Source: 20CM-2-65-7 sp963830455
Lineage (GTDB): Bacteria; Gemmatimonadota; Gemmatimonadetes; Gemmatimonadales; GWC2-71-9
DNA: 64,000 nt
NCBI GenBank assembly: GCA_963830455.1
Contig: CAWHMT010000003.1
Coordinates: forward strand, 186,001 to 250,000
Direction: 5' to 3'
A program made the translations under genes and the position numbers. Below, piece after piece: positions 1-10,195 of the stretch. The notes beneath the pieces were generated by a model. That model did no database searches, had not been told where the DNA came from, and saw only the letters and a list, made by a program, of their open reading frames with translations. The stretch's first letter is position 1, and each line of letters begins with the position of its first letter.

Positions 1-1305
<1,305 letters not shown>

Positions 1306-1308
1306 GTC

Positions 1309-2433
1309 ATGAGCGCCCTCCCCGCTGCCATTACCGAACGCGATGCCCAGGACGCGCTCCAGCGTCTCGCCCGGGTCCAGCCCGGCAATCACTGGGTGGT
1401 GAGCTGTTATCTGAAGCTCGAGCCGCGAGACCGCACCCGCGGCAAGTACCTGATCAAGATGAAGAATCGTGTGAAGGAGCAAGAAGCGGCGCTGGCGCGG
1501 CAACCGCTCTCCCACCAGGACCGCGAGCACATCGCGCATGCGCTGCGCCAGGTCCTCGATTTCCTGGAAGAGCCGAATCATCTGCCGCGCTCGCGGGCGA
1601 TCGCGATCTTCGCGTCTCGTGAGCTGGGGCTGTTCGAGGTGCTGCCGCTGCCGCACGTGCATCGCTCCCGCCTGGCGGTCGCGCGCGAGCCGCTGATTCG
1701 CGAGGCGCTGGTGCTCGAAGAGGAATTCGGCACGATCCTGGCCGTCGTGTACGACCGCACCGCCGCGCGGTTCTTCGAGATCACGGCGTACGACACCGTC
1801 GAGCTCCCCGGGCTCGCCGCCACCGACGCCTCGCGTGCCGGCAAGTTTCACGGCGCCTCCCAGCGTCAGGTGATGGCGCGCGGCGCCAGGCCCTCGGGCA
1901 GCGCCGGTGAGCACAACTATCATCAGCGCATCCGCACGGAGAAGCAGCGTCTCTATGCCCAGATCGCCGACCGCATCTTCCAGGTCAACCAGGGGAAGCC
2001 GCTCGCGGGGCTCGTGCTGGGGAGCGTCGGTGCGGACGCCGGCGCGGTGATTCCACACCTTCACAGTTATGTCCACGATCTGGTACTCGGCGTGGTGAAG
2101 CTCGGTCCGAAGCAATCCACGGCTCCGGACGTCCGCGAGGCGGCGCTGGCGCTGCGCGAAGATCGCGAACGCGCCTGGGAGCGCGCGCACGCCGACGCGG
2201 TGAAAGAGAGCGTGCCGCTGGGGTGGGCCGTGAACGGGCCGGAGGTGACGCTCAAAGCGCTGAGCCGGGGCCAGGTGCGCACCCTGCTGGCCGACGGCCA
2301 TGACGACGACCCTCGCATCGATGAGGCGATCGAAGAGGCGTTCGGTCAACGCGCGCAGGTCGATGTCCTCTACGACGATACGGCACGGCGTGTCGTGGAT
2401 GGCCTCGCGGCGCTGCTGCGCTTCCGCTCGTGA
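1309..2433 (+). CDS. baeRF-family (eRF1-like) protein
   Basis: A 374-residue protein of unknown physiological role. The central part (about residues 105-145, with VVYDRTAARFFEI) and the later VLGSVGADAG-type segment resemble bacterial archaeo-eukaryotic release-factor-like (baeRF) proteins, which relate to the middle domain of eRF1 and are thought to act on ribosomes or tRNA. The N-terminus includes WVVSCYLKLEPRDRTRGKY and a helical charged segment. There is no signal peptide or membrane segment. It starts at ATG 1309, 3 bases after the mutase stop, and its TGA overlaps the ATG of the cobalamin subunit by one base. It therefore sits inside the mutase operon. Recognition is from remembered family patterns and is moderate. 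Confidence 0.6.
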   Translation: MSALPAAITERDAQDALQRLARVQPGNHWVVSCYLKLEPRDRTRGKYLIKMKNRVKEQEAALARQPLSHQDREHIAHALRQVLDFLEEPNHLPRSRAIAIFASRELGLFEVLPLPHVHRSRLAVAREPLIREALVLEEEFGTILAVVYDRTAARFFEITAYDTVELPGLAATDASRAGKFHGASQRQVMARGARPSGSAGEHNYHQRIRTEKQRLYAQIADRIFQVNQGKPLAGLVLGSVGADAGAVIPHLHSYVHDLVLGVVKLGPKQSTAPDVREAALALREDRERAWERAHADAVKESVPLGWAVNGPEVTLKALSRGQVRTLLADGHDDDPRIDEAIEEAFGQRAQVDVLYDDTARRVVDGLAALLRFRS

Positions 2434-2852
2434 TGGCCAGGAAATCGAAGCGCCCCATCCGCATTCTGGTCGCCAAACCCGGTCTGGACGGGCACGATCG
2501 CGGCGCCAAGGTGGTCGCCGCGGCCCTGCGCGATGCCGGGATGGAAGTGATCTACACGGGCCTGCACCAAACACCCGAGATGATCGCGCAGGCCGCGATC
2601 CAGGAAGACGTCGACGTGGTGGGCCTCTCGATCCTGTCGGGCGCGCACATGACGCTGTTCCCGCGCGTGCGGAAACTGCTCGACGCCGCGGGCCGCCACG
2701 ACGTGCTGCTCACCGGTGGTGGCATCATCCCTCCGGAAGACATGAATGCGCTGGTGTCGCAGGGTACGGGCAAGCTGTTTGGGCCGGGCACGCCGACATC
2801 GGATCTCATCAAGTACATCCAGGAGTGGGCGGCGGAGCACGTCGCCGCGTGA
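2433..2852 (+). CDS. Cobalamin-binding small subunit of acyl-CoA mutase
   Basis: A 139-residue stand-alone B12-binding domain. It has the base-off/His-on signature DGHDRG (Asp19, His21, Gly24; DxHxxG), followed by the conserved SILSG and TGGGI segments of the Rossmann-like fold. It is expected to bind adenosylcobalamin and pair with the large subunit encoded at 1-1305. Its size matches the small subunits of isobutyryl-CoA or 2-hydroxyisobutyryl-CoA mutase (IcmB/HcmB). ATG 2433 overlaps the preceding stop; a GTG lies one codon upstream. The stop overlaps the next GTG (GTGA). Confidence 0.93.
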   Translation: MARKSKRPIRILVAKPGLDGHDRGAKVVAAALRDAGMEVIYTGLHQTPEMIAQAAIQEDVDVVGLSILSGAHMTLFPRVRKLLDAAGRHDVLLTGGGIIPPEDMNALVSQGTGKLFGPGTPTSDLIKYIQEWAAEHVAA

Positions 2853-4429
2853 GTCGCCTCAAGACCCTCGGCGACGAATACACGAAGCTGCGCACCCGCC
2901 TCGAGCAGGGCGGGGGCGCGGAGCGGATCAAGCGCCAGCACGACCAGGGAAAGCTCACCGCGCGCGAGCGGGTCGCCGCGCTGCTCGACAAAGACGCGCC
3001 GTGGGTGGAGATCGGCCTCCTGGTCGCGCATGACCAGTACGACGGGCAAGCTCCGGCTGCCGGCGTCGTGACGGGACTCGGCCGCGTCGGCGGCCGGCCG
3101 GTGGTCGTCGTCGCGAATGACGCGACGGTGAAGGCGGGGTCGTGGTGGCCCGAGACGATCAAAAAGATCCTGCGCGCGCAGGAGATCGCGATGCGGCAGC
3201 GCATTCCGATCATCTACCTGGTCGATTCGGCCGGCGTGAACCTGCCGTATCAGGGAGGCGTGTTCCCCGGCCAGTACGGCGCGGCGCGGATCTTCTATTA
3301 CAACTCGATCATGCGGCGCTATCTCAAGGTGCCCCAGATCGCCGCGGTCATGGGGCCGTGCATCGCGGGCGGCGCGTACCTGCCCGCGCTCTCCGACGTC
3401 ATCTTCATGGTGGACGGCACCTCATTCATGGGATTGGGCGGCCCCAATCTGGTCAAAGGCGCGACGGGCCAGGTCGTCGACGCCGAATCCCTGGGTGGCG
3501 CCGCCACGCACACCAGCATCAGCGCGGTCGCGCATTACCGGGCCAAAGACGACGCAGCATGCCTCGCGCGCATCCGCGAGTACCTGGGCCGGTTGCCGCA
3601 TGCGCCGCTGGCGCGCAGAACCTATCCCGCACCCAAACGTGACCTCAAGCAGCTGTACGAGCTGATTCCAATCGACCATCGCATGAGCTACGATGTACGC
3701 GCGATGTTCGAGTGCCTGTTCGACGCCGGTCGCGTGGATGAATTCCAGCCCGACGTAGCGCCGGAAATGATCTGCGGTCACGCCGCGATTGAAGGGCGAG
3801 CCGTGGCGGTGATCGCGAATTCTCGGGGCGTGATCAAAGGAAAGAAGAAGACCGACGCGCCCCCCCCCCGGATCGGGGGGATCATCTACACGGAGAGCGC
3901 CGAGAAGGTCGCGTATTTCATCGAGAACGCCGATCGCGAGCGCATGCCGCTCCTGTTCATTCAGGACGTGTCGGGGTTCATGGTCGGGACGGAGGCCGAG
4001 CATACGGGGATCATTCGCGCGGGCGCCAGGTTCGTGGAAGCCATGGCGACGGCGACCGTCCCCAAGCTCGTCCTCACCGTCAATCACGCATCGGGTGCCG
4101 GATACTACGCGATGGCGGGGCAGGGGTTCGACCCTGACTTCATCGTCTCCTGGCCCACCGGCCGGATGGGTGTAATGGAGGGCGAGTCTGCCGTCCAGGC
4201 GGTCTATGGCGCCGACGCCGCCAAACCGGACAACGCGGCCGCGGTGGACGCGATGCGCGCCGATTACGAGCATCAGCTCGATGCCACGTTCGCCGGCGCC
4301 CGCGGTTTTGTTGATGCGATTCTGACACCCGAAGAAACGCGCGACACGCTCGCCTTTCTCCTCGAGGTGTCCACCGAATTCACCGGTCCTCATCTCGGGA
4401 CCTTTGCGCTGCCGGGTTCCGCCTCATGA
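2849..4429 (+). CDS. Acyl-CoA carboxylase, carboxyltransferase (beta) subunit
   Basis: A 526-residue biotin-dependent carboxyltransferase with two crotonase-like halves. Visible signatures are ATVKAGSWWPET, YLVDSAGVNLP, GPCIAGGAYLPALSD (first oxyanion hole), GGPNLVKGATGQ, and in the second half FIQDVSGFMVG and NHASGAGYYAM. It would transfer CO2 from carboxybiotin to an acyl-CoA. The pattern is closest to the methylcrotonyl/propionyl-CoA group; which of the two cannot be settled here. The biotin carboxylase/BCCP subunit is not in the window. The start is the GTG overlapping the previous stop; the longer upstream frame overlaps two genes and is rejected. It is followed by an ATGA overlap with the protease gene. 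Confidence 0.92.
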   Translation: MSRLKTLGDEYTKLRTRLEQGGGAERIKRQHDQGKLTARERVAALLDKDAPWVEIGLLVAHDQYDGQAPAAGVVTGLGRVGGRPVVVVANDATVKAGSWWPETIKKILRAQEIAMRQRIPIIYLVDSAGVNLPYQGGVFPGQYGAARIFYYNSIMRRYLKVPQIAAVMGPCIAGGAYLPALSDVIFMVDGTSFMGLGGPNLVKGATGQVVDAESLGGAATHTSISAVAHYRAKDDAACLARIREYLGRLPHAPLARRTYPAPKRDLKQLYELIPIDHRMSYDVRAMFECLFDAGRVDEFQPDVAPEMICGHAAIEGRAVAVIANSRGVIKGKKKTDAPPPRIGGIIYTESAEKVAYFIENADRERMPLLFIQDVSGFMVGTEAEHTGIIRAGARFVEAMATATVPKLVLTVNHASGAGYYAMAGQGFDPDFIVSWPTGRMGVMEGESAVQAVYGADAAKPDNAAAVDAMRADYEHQLDATFAGARGFVDAILTPEETRDTLAFLLEVSTEFTGPHLGTFALPGSAS

Positions 4430-7242
4430 CGAAGCTATTCGCCCTCGGTCTCATCACGCTCGGTGCAGCGTGCGCCTCCACCAAGGCTGTGACGAAGCCG
4501 GCGCAGCCGAAGCCCGCGGCGCAGGCACCGGCGATGCCCGACGCCAGTCGCACACGCGAAACGGGGGGCCCACAGCCGCTCGTCGATCCAGCCGTCGCGT
4601 ACATGCTCGGCCTGATGCCGCTCAAGAGCGCCGGCGTGGACGTGTTTCGGGCGGCGCACCCGACCTACGACGGTCGCGGCGTGCTCATTGCCATTCTGGA
4701 CAGCGGAATCGATCCGGGAGTCCCGGGCCTCATCGCGACCAGTACGGGAGCGCCCAAGATCATCGAGCTGCGCGACTTCTCCGGGGAGGGACGGGTGGCG
4801 CTGGCCGCGTTCCCGGCTCCCACGAGCGCCGAGCTGAAAGGTGCCGCGCGCATTGGACGCCTCACCACGGCGACGACGTGGTATCGCGGCGTGTTCCGGG
4901 AGCTGCCGTTGGGCCGCCCGCCGGCGTCCGACGTCAACGGCAACGGGCGCAACACCGACGAGTTTCCGGTCATCGTCGTGAAGGCATCCGACGGCTGGGT
5001 CGCGTTCCTCGACACGAACCTCGACGGCTCGTTCGAGGACGAAATGCCGCTGCACGACTACCGCCAGGGCCGCGAAACGATTTCGTTCGGCACCAGGCCG
5101 ATCACAATCGTCTCAAACTTCAGTGAAGCTCCGCCGGACGACACGCCCGTCCTCGACCTGTTCTTCGATAACTCGGGGCACGGCACGCACGTCGCGGGGA
5201 TCGCGGCCGGATACAACCTCTACGACGTCGCGGGATTCCACGGCGTCGCCCCGGGCGCGCAGCTCATCGGCCTCAAGATCGCGAACAACGCGCGCGGCGG
5301 CGTGACCGTCCACGCCAGCATGATGCGCGCGATCGACTACGCCGCCCGCTACGCCGCGCAGCGCAACCTGCCGCTGGTTTTGAACATGAGCTTTGGCGTC
5401 GGCAACGAGCACGAAGGACGCGCCGTCATCGATTCGATCGTGGATGCATTTCTCCTGGGCCACCCGGACGCGGTGTTCGCGATCGCCGCGGGCAACGACG
5501 GACCGGGTCTCTCGACCCTGGGCTTTCCCGGATCGGCCGATCTGGCGCTGTCGGTCGGAGCGACGTTCCCAGGCGTCTTTGCCCGGCCTCCTCAACCGGG
5601 GGTTCCGCCCGCGCGCGACGTGCTCGGCTGGTTCAGCTCCCGTGGCGGCGAGGTGGCCAAGCCCGATATCGTGGCGCCGGGGATCGCGTTCTCGACGGTG
5701 CCGCGCTGGGATACCGGGAACGAAGTGAAGGTCGGCACGAGCATGGCGACGCCGTACGCCGCTGGTCTGGCCGCGACACTCGCCTCGGCGCTCGTGCAGG
5801 AAGGACGCCGGGCCAGCGCCGTCGAGATCGTGCAGGCGTTGCGCGTCGCGGCGCGCCCGTTCGCCGGCGCGCGCGTCATCGATGAGGGCGCCGGGATGCC
5901 CGTCCTCGAGACCGCGTACGCCTGGCTGGTTGGGGGGCATCAGGGATCGGTTTATGAAGTGCAGGCTGCAACGGGCGTCTCCGCGGCATACCGGCGCGGT
6001 GGCTTCGCCGGCGCTCTCGGGTCGGACAGCGTCGAGACCTTTACCGTGCGCCATCGCGGCGGCTTGCGGGCGGCCCAATTCGTGCTCCACGCCGACGTGC
6101 CGTGGCTCGTCGTCGACGACACGATCGAGGCGGCCCCGCGCGCGACCGAGATCCCGGTCACCTATCGCCGCAGCGCGCTCACAAACCCAGGGATCTACGT
6201 CGGCACGGTGACCGCGCTCAATCCGCGTGACCCGGTCGCCGGTCCGCTGTTCAGGCTGGTGAATACGGTCATCGTCCCGACCGATCTCACCACCAAGGTG
6301 ATGTTCGACGAGCGACGCGGAATCGGCCCGGCGGCGGTCCAGCGCTACTTCGTGCGTGTGCCCCAGCCCGACGCGACGCTGCGCGTCACGGTCACGGTGC
6401 CCGATTCTCAGGCGCAGCAGGCCACCGTCCGGCTGTATGAGCCCAACGGCCAGCCCGCGCGCTCGGCACCCGAGGACATCCTGATCGGCCAGGAAGATCC
6501 CGGGAGCGCGGTGATCACGGTGCGCGCGGAAGATCTGGTTGCCGGCGTGTACGAGCTGGACGTGATCGCGCCCCCGCTCAACGCCGTCACCGCGACGGTG
6601 CGTGCCGACCTCGGCCCGGTGGCGCTCGCCGCCACCGAGCAGGGTCTCGAGGCCAGTGCGGTGGGCAACAGCGTCACCGGTGAGGTCTCGTACCGCCTGG
6701 TCGGAGCCGAGCGAAGCTTCGGGATCACGGGGCGGGGCCTGCCCGCCGAGTCCCTGCAGGTGCGCCCGCCACGCTGGGCCAAGCGCATGGAAGTGGATCT
6801 GCAGCTGCCGGCCGACCTCTGGGATGAGTTGACGGACCTTTCGCTCACGGTATACGACTCGAGCGGTCAACAGATTCCCGGCGGCAATCAACCCGTGAAC
6901 TACGCGTTCGGACGAATGAGCGTGGCCCTCACCGATTTGATCACCGGGAAACCACTCACGATCGAGCTGTTTCCCGCGTTCGCGCGGTTGCCCGGACATG
7001 CGTGGCAGGGCACGGTGCGCGTTCGATTCCTGGGACCGGACGAGCCGGCAGGAGAAGGTGGCTCGCTGTCGGTGGTCGCCGGCGGAAGGAGCATGGTGCG
7101 GCTTCCGAACCCGCCACAGCTGCAGCTCCCGGATGGATTCAGCACGCTGATCGAGACGCGCGTAACGACGCCGACCGGAGCGGTGGCGGTGCGCCGCACG
7201 CCCGTCGCGTCAGGCGCGCGCGGAGCGAGCGGCCTACGGTGA
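4426..7242 (+). CDS. Secreted S8 serine peptidase, tripeptidyl-peptidase II-like
   Basis: A 938-residue subtilisin-family protease. The catalytic triad is visible: Asp92 (ILDSGID), His252 (GHGTHVAG) and Ser439 (GTSMATP). The 160-residue gap between Asp and His, with DPGVPG near the Asp, is the tripeptidyl-peptidase II arrangement. About 490 residues of beta-rich sequence follow the catalytic domain, as in TPPII. The N-terminus is a short signal peptide ending near GAAC, so it may be a lipoprotein, although the lipobox is imperfect; a proline/alanine linker follows. It is translationally coupled to the carboxylase (ATGA) and to the next gene (GTGA), an odd place for an exported protease. Confidence 0.9.
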   Translation: MTKLFALGLITLGAACASTKAVTKPAQPKPAAQAPAMPDASRTRETGGPQPLVDPAVAYMLGLMPLKSAGVDVFRAAHPTYDGRGVLIAILDSGIDPGVPGLIATSTGAPKIIELRDFSGEGRVALAAFPAPTSAELKGAARIGRLTTATTWYRGVFRELPLGRPPASDVNGNGRNTDEFPVIVVKASDGWVAFLDTNLDGSFEDEMPLHDYRQGRETISFGTRPITIVSNFSEAPPDDTPVLDLFFDNSGHGTHVAGIAAGYNLYDVAGFHGVAPGAQLIGLKIANNARGGVTVHASMMRAIDYAARYAAQRNLPLVLNMSFGVGNEHEGRAVIDSIVDAFLLGHPDAVFAIAAGNDGPGLSTLGFPGSADLALSVGATFPGVFARPPQPGVPPARDVLGWFSSRGGEVAKPDIVAPGIAFSTVPRWDTGNEVKVGTSMATPYAAGLAATLASALVQEGRRASAVEIVQALRVAARPFAGARVIDEGAGMPVLETAYAWLVGGHQGSVYEVQAATGVSAAYRRGGFAGALGSDSVETFTVRHRGGLRAAQFVLHADVPWLVVDDTIEAAPRATEIPVTYRRSALTNPGIYVGTVTALNPRDPVAGPLFRLVNTVIVPTDLTTKVMFDERRGIGPAAVQRYFVRVPQPDATLRVTVTVPDSQAQQATVRLYEPNGQPARSAPEDILIGQEDPGSAVITVRAEDLVAGVYELDVIAPPLNAVTATVRADLGPVALAATEQGLEASAVGNSVTGEVSYRLVGAERSFGITGRGLPAESLQVRPPRWAKRMEVDLQLPADLWDELTDLSLTVYDSSGQQIPGGNQPVNYAFGRMSVALTDLITGKPLTIELFPAFARLPGHAWQGTVRVRFLGPDEPAGEGGSLSVVAGGRSMVRLPNPPQLQLPDGFSTLIETRVTTPTGAVAVRRTPVASGARGASGLR

Positions 7243-8048
7243 CGGCGGCCCCCCGCCCAGCGACGGTGCGCGTCGCGGGAGGTCAGGGATTCTGGGGAGA
7301 CTGGATCGAGGCACCGTATCGACAGGTGTCGGGCGGCCCCATCGACTACTTGATGATGGACTATCTCGCCGAAGTCACCATGTCCATCCTGCAGAAGCAG
7401 AAATCCCGCGATCCGTCGCGCGGATACGCGACCGATTTCATCTCGCAGATGGAACGGATCCTTCCGGCGCTCGTGGAGCGGGACATCAAAGTCACCGCCA
7501 ACGCCGGCGGCGTGAATCCACGGGGCTGCGCGCTGGCCCTGGCCGAGGTCGCGCGTAAGCAGGGCCTCGCGGGCAAGCTCAAGATCGGGATCGTCACCGG
7601 CGACGATTTGCTTGGCCGGCTCGACGGCCTCATGGCCCGCGGGCACCAGCTCGCGAACCTCGACACCGGCCGCCCGCTGCGCGACGTGCGCGAGCATGTC
7701 CTCTCGGCCAATGCGTATCTGGGGGCGGCGCCGGTCGTCGAGGCGCTGCAGCGCGGCGCCCAGGTCGTCATTACCGGCCGGGTCACCGACACCGGATTGA
7801 CGCTCGGCCCGTTGATGCACGCCTTCGGCTGGCCGGCCGACGCCTGGGACCGGATCGCGGCCGGGACCGTGGCGGGTCACATCATCGAATGCGGGGCGCA
7901 GGCGAGCGGCGGCAACTGCCTCAACGACTGGAAGCGCATACCCGATCTCGCGAACGTCGGGTATCCCATCGTGGAAGCGCGGGCCGACGGCACGTTCGAC
8001 ATCGTCAAGCACCCCGGAACGGGGGGAGAATCGACGTCCCGGGCGTGA
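7239..8048 (+). CDS. AtuA-family (DUF1446) protein, N-terminal part of a frameshifted gene
   Basis: Acyclic-terpene-utilisation AtuA family protein. GTG 7239 overlaps the preceding stop. The sequence runs from VAGGQGFWGD through NAGGVNPRG, TGDDLL, ITGRVTDTGLTLGP and GHIIECGAQASGGN to KHPGTGG. At about 8022-8028, in a run of six G, the frame breaks; the expected continuation RIDVPGVTEQLVYE lies in the next frame. One extra base in the G run restores a single gene of about 460 codons with the 8045-8626 segment. The family occurs next to enoyl-CoA hydratases and acyl-CoA carboxylases in citronellol/geraniol and leucine-type catabolism, which matches the neighbours. Reaction unknown. Confidence 0.85.
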   Translation: MTAAPRPATVRVAGGQGFWGDWIEAPYRQVSGGPIDYLMMDYLAEVTMSILQKQKSRDPSRGYATDFISQMERILPALVERDIKVTANAGGVNPRGCALALAEVARKQGLAGKLKIGIVTGDDLLGRLDGLMARGHQLANLDTGRPLRDVREHVLSANAYLGAAPVVEALQRGAQVVITGRVTDTGLTLGPLMHAFGWPADAWDRIAAGTVAGHIIECGAQASGGNCLNDWKRIPDLANVGYPIVEARADGTFDIVKHPGTGGESTSRA

Positions 8049-8626
8049 CCGAGCAGCTCGTCTACGAGATGGGGGATCCGCGCTCCTACATCACGCCCGA
8101 CGGCGTGGCGGACTTTACCACCATCCAACTGCAGCAGGCGGGAAAGGACCGGGTTCGGGTCTCCGGTGTCCGGGGCAAGCCCGCGACCGACAAGCTCAAA
8201 GTCTCGATTGCGTATTTCTACGGCTACAAGGCGGTGGGCACGCTTGTCTACGCCTGGCCCGATGCGCTCGAGAAAGCGCGAGCGGCGGATCGCATCCTGC
8301 GCCAACGCTTGCAGGACCTGAAGCTCGAGTTCGACGCGATTCTCACCGAGTTCGTCGGCGCGAACGCGACACACGGGCCGCTCGCGCTGAAGGCGCTCGA
8401 CGCCGCGGACCTGCCCGAAGTGCAGCTGCGCATCGGCGTGCGCTCGCTCGACAAAGCCCGAGTCGATCGTTTCACGCGTGAGATTGCGCCGCTGATTCTC
8501 AACGGACCACCGAGTGTCACCGGCTTTGCGGGCGGCCGGCCCAAACCGGAAGAGATCGTGGCCTACTGGCCCGCGCTGATCGACAAAGCGCTGGTGAAGC
8601 CGGCGGTGGAGATAATCGACGTATGA
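8045..8626 (+). CDS. AtuA-family (DUF1446) protein, C-terminal part of a frameshifted gene
   Basis: Continuation of the DUF1446 protein in another frame: VTEQLVYEMGDP, YITPDG, ATDKLKVS, and a C-terminal region with GFAGGRPKP and YWPALIDK. A GTG at 8045 overlaps the premature TGA of the upstream part, so a separate translated fragment is conceivable. The reading frame extends back to the G run at about 8022, which supports a single original gene. The stop overlaps the ATG of the small partner gene (ATGA). Confidence 0.82.
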   Translation: MTEQLVYEMGDPRSYITPDGVADFTTIQLQQAGKDRVRVSGVRGKPATDKLKVSIAYFYGYKAVGTLVYAWPDALEKARAADRILRQRLQDLKLEFDAILTEFVGANATHGPLALKALDAADLPEVQLRIGVRSLDKARVDRFTREIAPLILNGPPSVTGFAGGRPKPEEIVAYWPALIDKALVKPAVEIIDV

Positions 8627-8997
8627 AGCGACGGACGGGCGGTCAAAAAGCAAAGGCGGCGGTCGGGCGGTCAAAGGCACGTCGGGTCCAACTCTTGGAT
8701 CTGGCTCACGCGCGCTCCGGCGACAAGGGCGACACGGCCAACGTCGGGCTCATCGCGAACCATCCCAAGTACTATCCGCTGCTGGTGAAGCAGGTGACGG
8801 CGGCCCGCGTCGCACGCCATTTTAAGGGCATGATCAAGGGACCGGTGGAGCGCTTCGAGCTCCCCAACCTCCAGGCCCTGAACTTCCTGTTGCACGGCGC
8901 GCTCGACGGCGGCGGCACGATCTCCCTGAAGACCGACGCGCAGGGGAAGGTGTTCTCGACGGCGCTGCTGCGGATGGAGATCGAGGTGCAACGGTGA
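8623..8997 (+). CDS. Small AtuA-associated protein
   Basis: A 124-residue protein. The core, from about residue 24 (LLDLAHARSGDKGDTANVG), matches the small domain that accompanies or is fused to AtuA/DUF1446 proteins, and probably forms a complex with it. The first 23 residues (basic, MKRRTGGQK type) are encoded by two copies of the word GGGCGGTCAAA and look like a repeat-derived extension rather than a conserved part. ATG 8623 overlaps the DUF1446 stop; the GTG of the hydratase overlaps this stop. Function beyond partnership is unknown. Confidence 0.82.
   Translation: MKRRTGGQKAKAAVGRSKARRVQLLDLAHARSGDKGDTANVGLIANHPKYYPLLVKQVTAARVARHFKGMIKGPVERFELPNLQALNFLLHGALDGGGTISLKTDAQGKVFSTALLRMEIEVQR
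8637..8675. repeat. Short-word array in the 5' coding end of the AtuA partner gene
   Basis: Two direct copies of GGGCGGTCAAA (8637-8647 and 8665-8675) with related sequence between them. The 20-mer ending at 8675, GCGGCGGTCGGGCGGTCAAA, recurs exactly on the minus strand at 24200-24181, near the start of an unrelated lipoprotein gene. Confidence 0.8.
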
Positions 8998-9753
8998 GCG
9001 ATCGGGTCCTGGTGCAGGTCGCCGGCGGCGTGCTCACGGCGACGCTCAATCGTCCCGACAAGCGCAACGCCATCGATGCCGCCATGATCGACGCGCTGCT
9101 CGCCGTGCTCGAGCGCGCGGATCTCGATGCGGCCGTGCGCGCGGTGGCGATCACGGGCGCCGGCCGCGATTTCTGCGCGGGGATGGACCTGAACGAGCTG
9201 CTCGCCTCCGCCGACCACACGCCCGAGCAAAACCGCCAGGCCGCCTTGCACTTCGCCGAAATCTTCGTGCGCATGCGGCGCCTGCCCAAGCCGGTGGTGG
9301 CGCTGGTGCGGGGACGCGCGCTCGCCGGCGGGTGCGGGTTGGCAACAGCCTGCGACCTCATTCTGGCCGCGGAGTCGGCGCAGTTCGGCTACCCCGAGGT
9401 GCAGCGAGGCTTTGTGCCGGCGATCGTCATGACGATGCTGCGCCGCACGGTAGGCGAGAAGATCGCCTTCGACCTCGCAGCGACCGGTCGCGTGTTGGAC
9501 GGGAACGAAGCGGCGGCGGTCGGGCTGGTCTCGCGCGTCTACGAAGACGCGGATTTCGAGGAGCAGGCCGGCCGAGGTCCTGCGGGTACTCGCCGAGTCG
9601 AGCGCTTCGGCGCTCGCCTTCACCAAGCAGCAATTCTATCAACTCGATGGCCTCGCCTTCGACGAGGGACTGCGGCTCGGCGCCGACGTCAACGCCGTCA
9701 GCCGCAGCACTCCCGACTTTCGGGCGGCGCTGACGGCATTCCTGAAGAAATGA
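8994..9753 (+). CDS. Enoyl-CoA hydratase/isomerase family protein, frameshifted near its end
   Basis: Crotonase-fold protein, about 252 residues once corrected. It has NRPDKRNAID near the N-terminus, the first oxyanion segment GRDFCAGMDLNEL, the second GRALAGGCGLA, and YPEVQRGFVPA around the catalytic Glu region. After DADFEEQA the frame breaks at about 9567-9573 (one extra base in GGCCGGCC). The normal C-terminus (AEVLRVLAES, FTKQQFYQLDGL) continues in another frame to TGA 9751-9753. Uncorrected, the frame reads arginine-rich nonsense to 9773. The gene overlaps the AtuA partner by GTGA and probably hydrates an unsaturated acyl-CoA made by the same operon. Confidence 0.85.
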
Positions 9754-9760
9754 GGAGCAG

Positions 9761-10195
9761 ATGCGGAATCTGAATGTCCCGATGTACGATCCCGAAATGG
9801 TCCGCCCGATGCGCGAAGAGCTGACGCGCCTGGGGTTCGAAGAGCTGCGGACGCCGGCGGACGTGGACGCGGCGCTCGCGAGCGAGCGCGCGCCCACGCT
9901 GGTCGTGGTGAATTCGGTGTGCGGCTGCGCGGCGCGCTACGCGCGTCCCGCCGCGGCGCTCGCGATTCAGCATGAGCGCCGGCCGGCGCGCCTGCTCACC
10001 GTGTTCGCCGGCCAGGACGCCGATGCCACCGCGCGGGCGCGCAGCTACTTCACCGGCTACCAACCCTCGTCGCCGCAGATCGCCCTGTTCAAGGACGGCA
10101 AGCTCGTGTTCATGCTGGAGCGTCGCAACATCGAGGGGCGCAACGCGCGCGACATCGCGGCCGATCTCACGGCGGCCTTCGAGCAGTATTGCTGA
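9761..10195 (+). CDS. Bacilliredoxin (BrxA/BrxB, DUF1094 family)
   Basis: A 144-residue thioredoxin-fold protein. It has the family hallmark VVNSVCGCAARYARP, with the Cys54-Gly-Cys56 active site, and the opening MYDPEMVRPMREELT. Bacilliredoxins remove bacillithiol from mixed disulfides on proteins. The presence of one suggests the organism uses bacillithiol or a related thiol, but no synthesis gene is visible here. It starts 7 bases after the corrected hydratase stop, preceded by GAGGAG, a good ribosome binding site. Confidence 0.93.
   Translation: MRNLNVPMYDPEMVRPMREELTRLGFEELRTPADVDAALASERAPTLVVVNSVCGCAARYARPAAALAIQHERRPARLLTVFAGQDADATARARSYFTGYQPSSPQIALFKDGKLVFMLERRNIEGRNARDIAADLTAAFEQYC

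Noticed and set aside
2300..2848. Extended N-terminus of the carboxylase subunit
   Set aside because: It would overlap two other coding regions in full; the GTG at 2849 fits the family start and the GTGA junction pattern.
5113..6999. Long minus-strand open frame (628 codons) opposite the S8 peptidase gene
   Set aside because: It is the antisense shadow of a clear protease; Arg/His/Asp-rich composition and no recognisable domain, as expected for GC-rich complementary strands.
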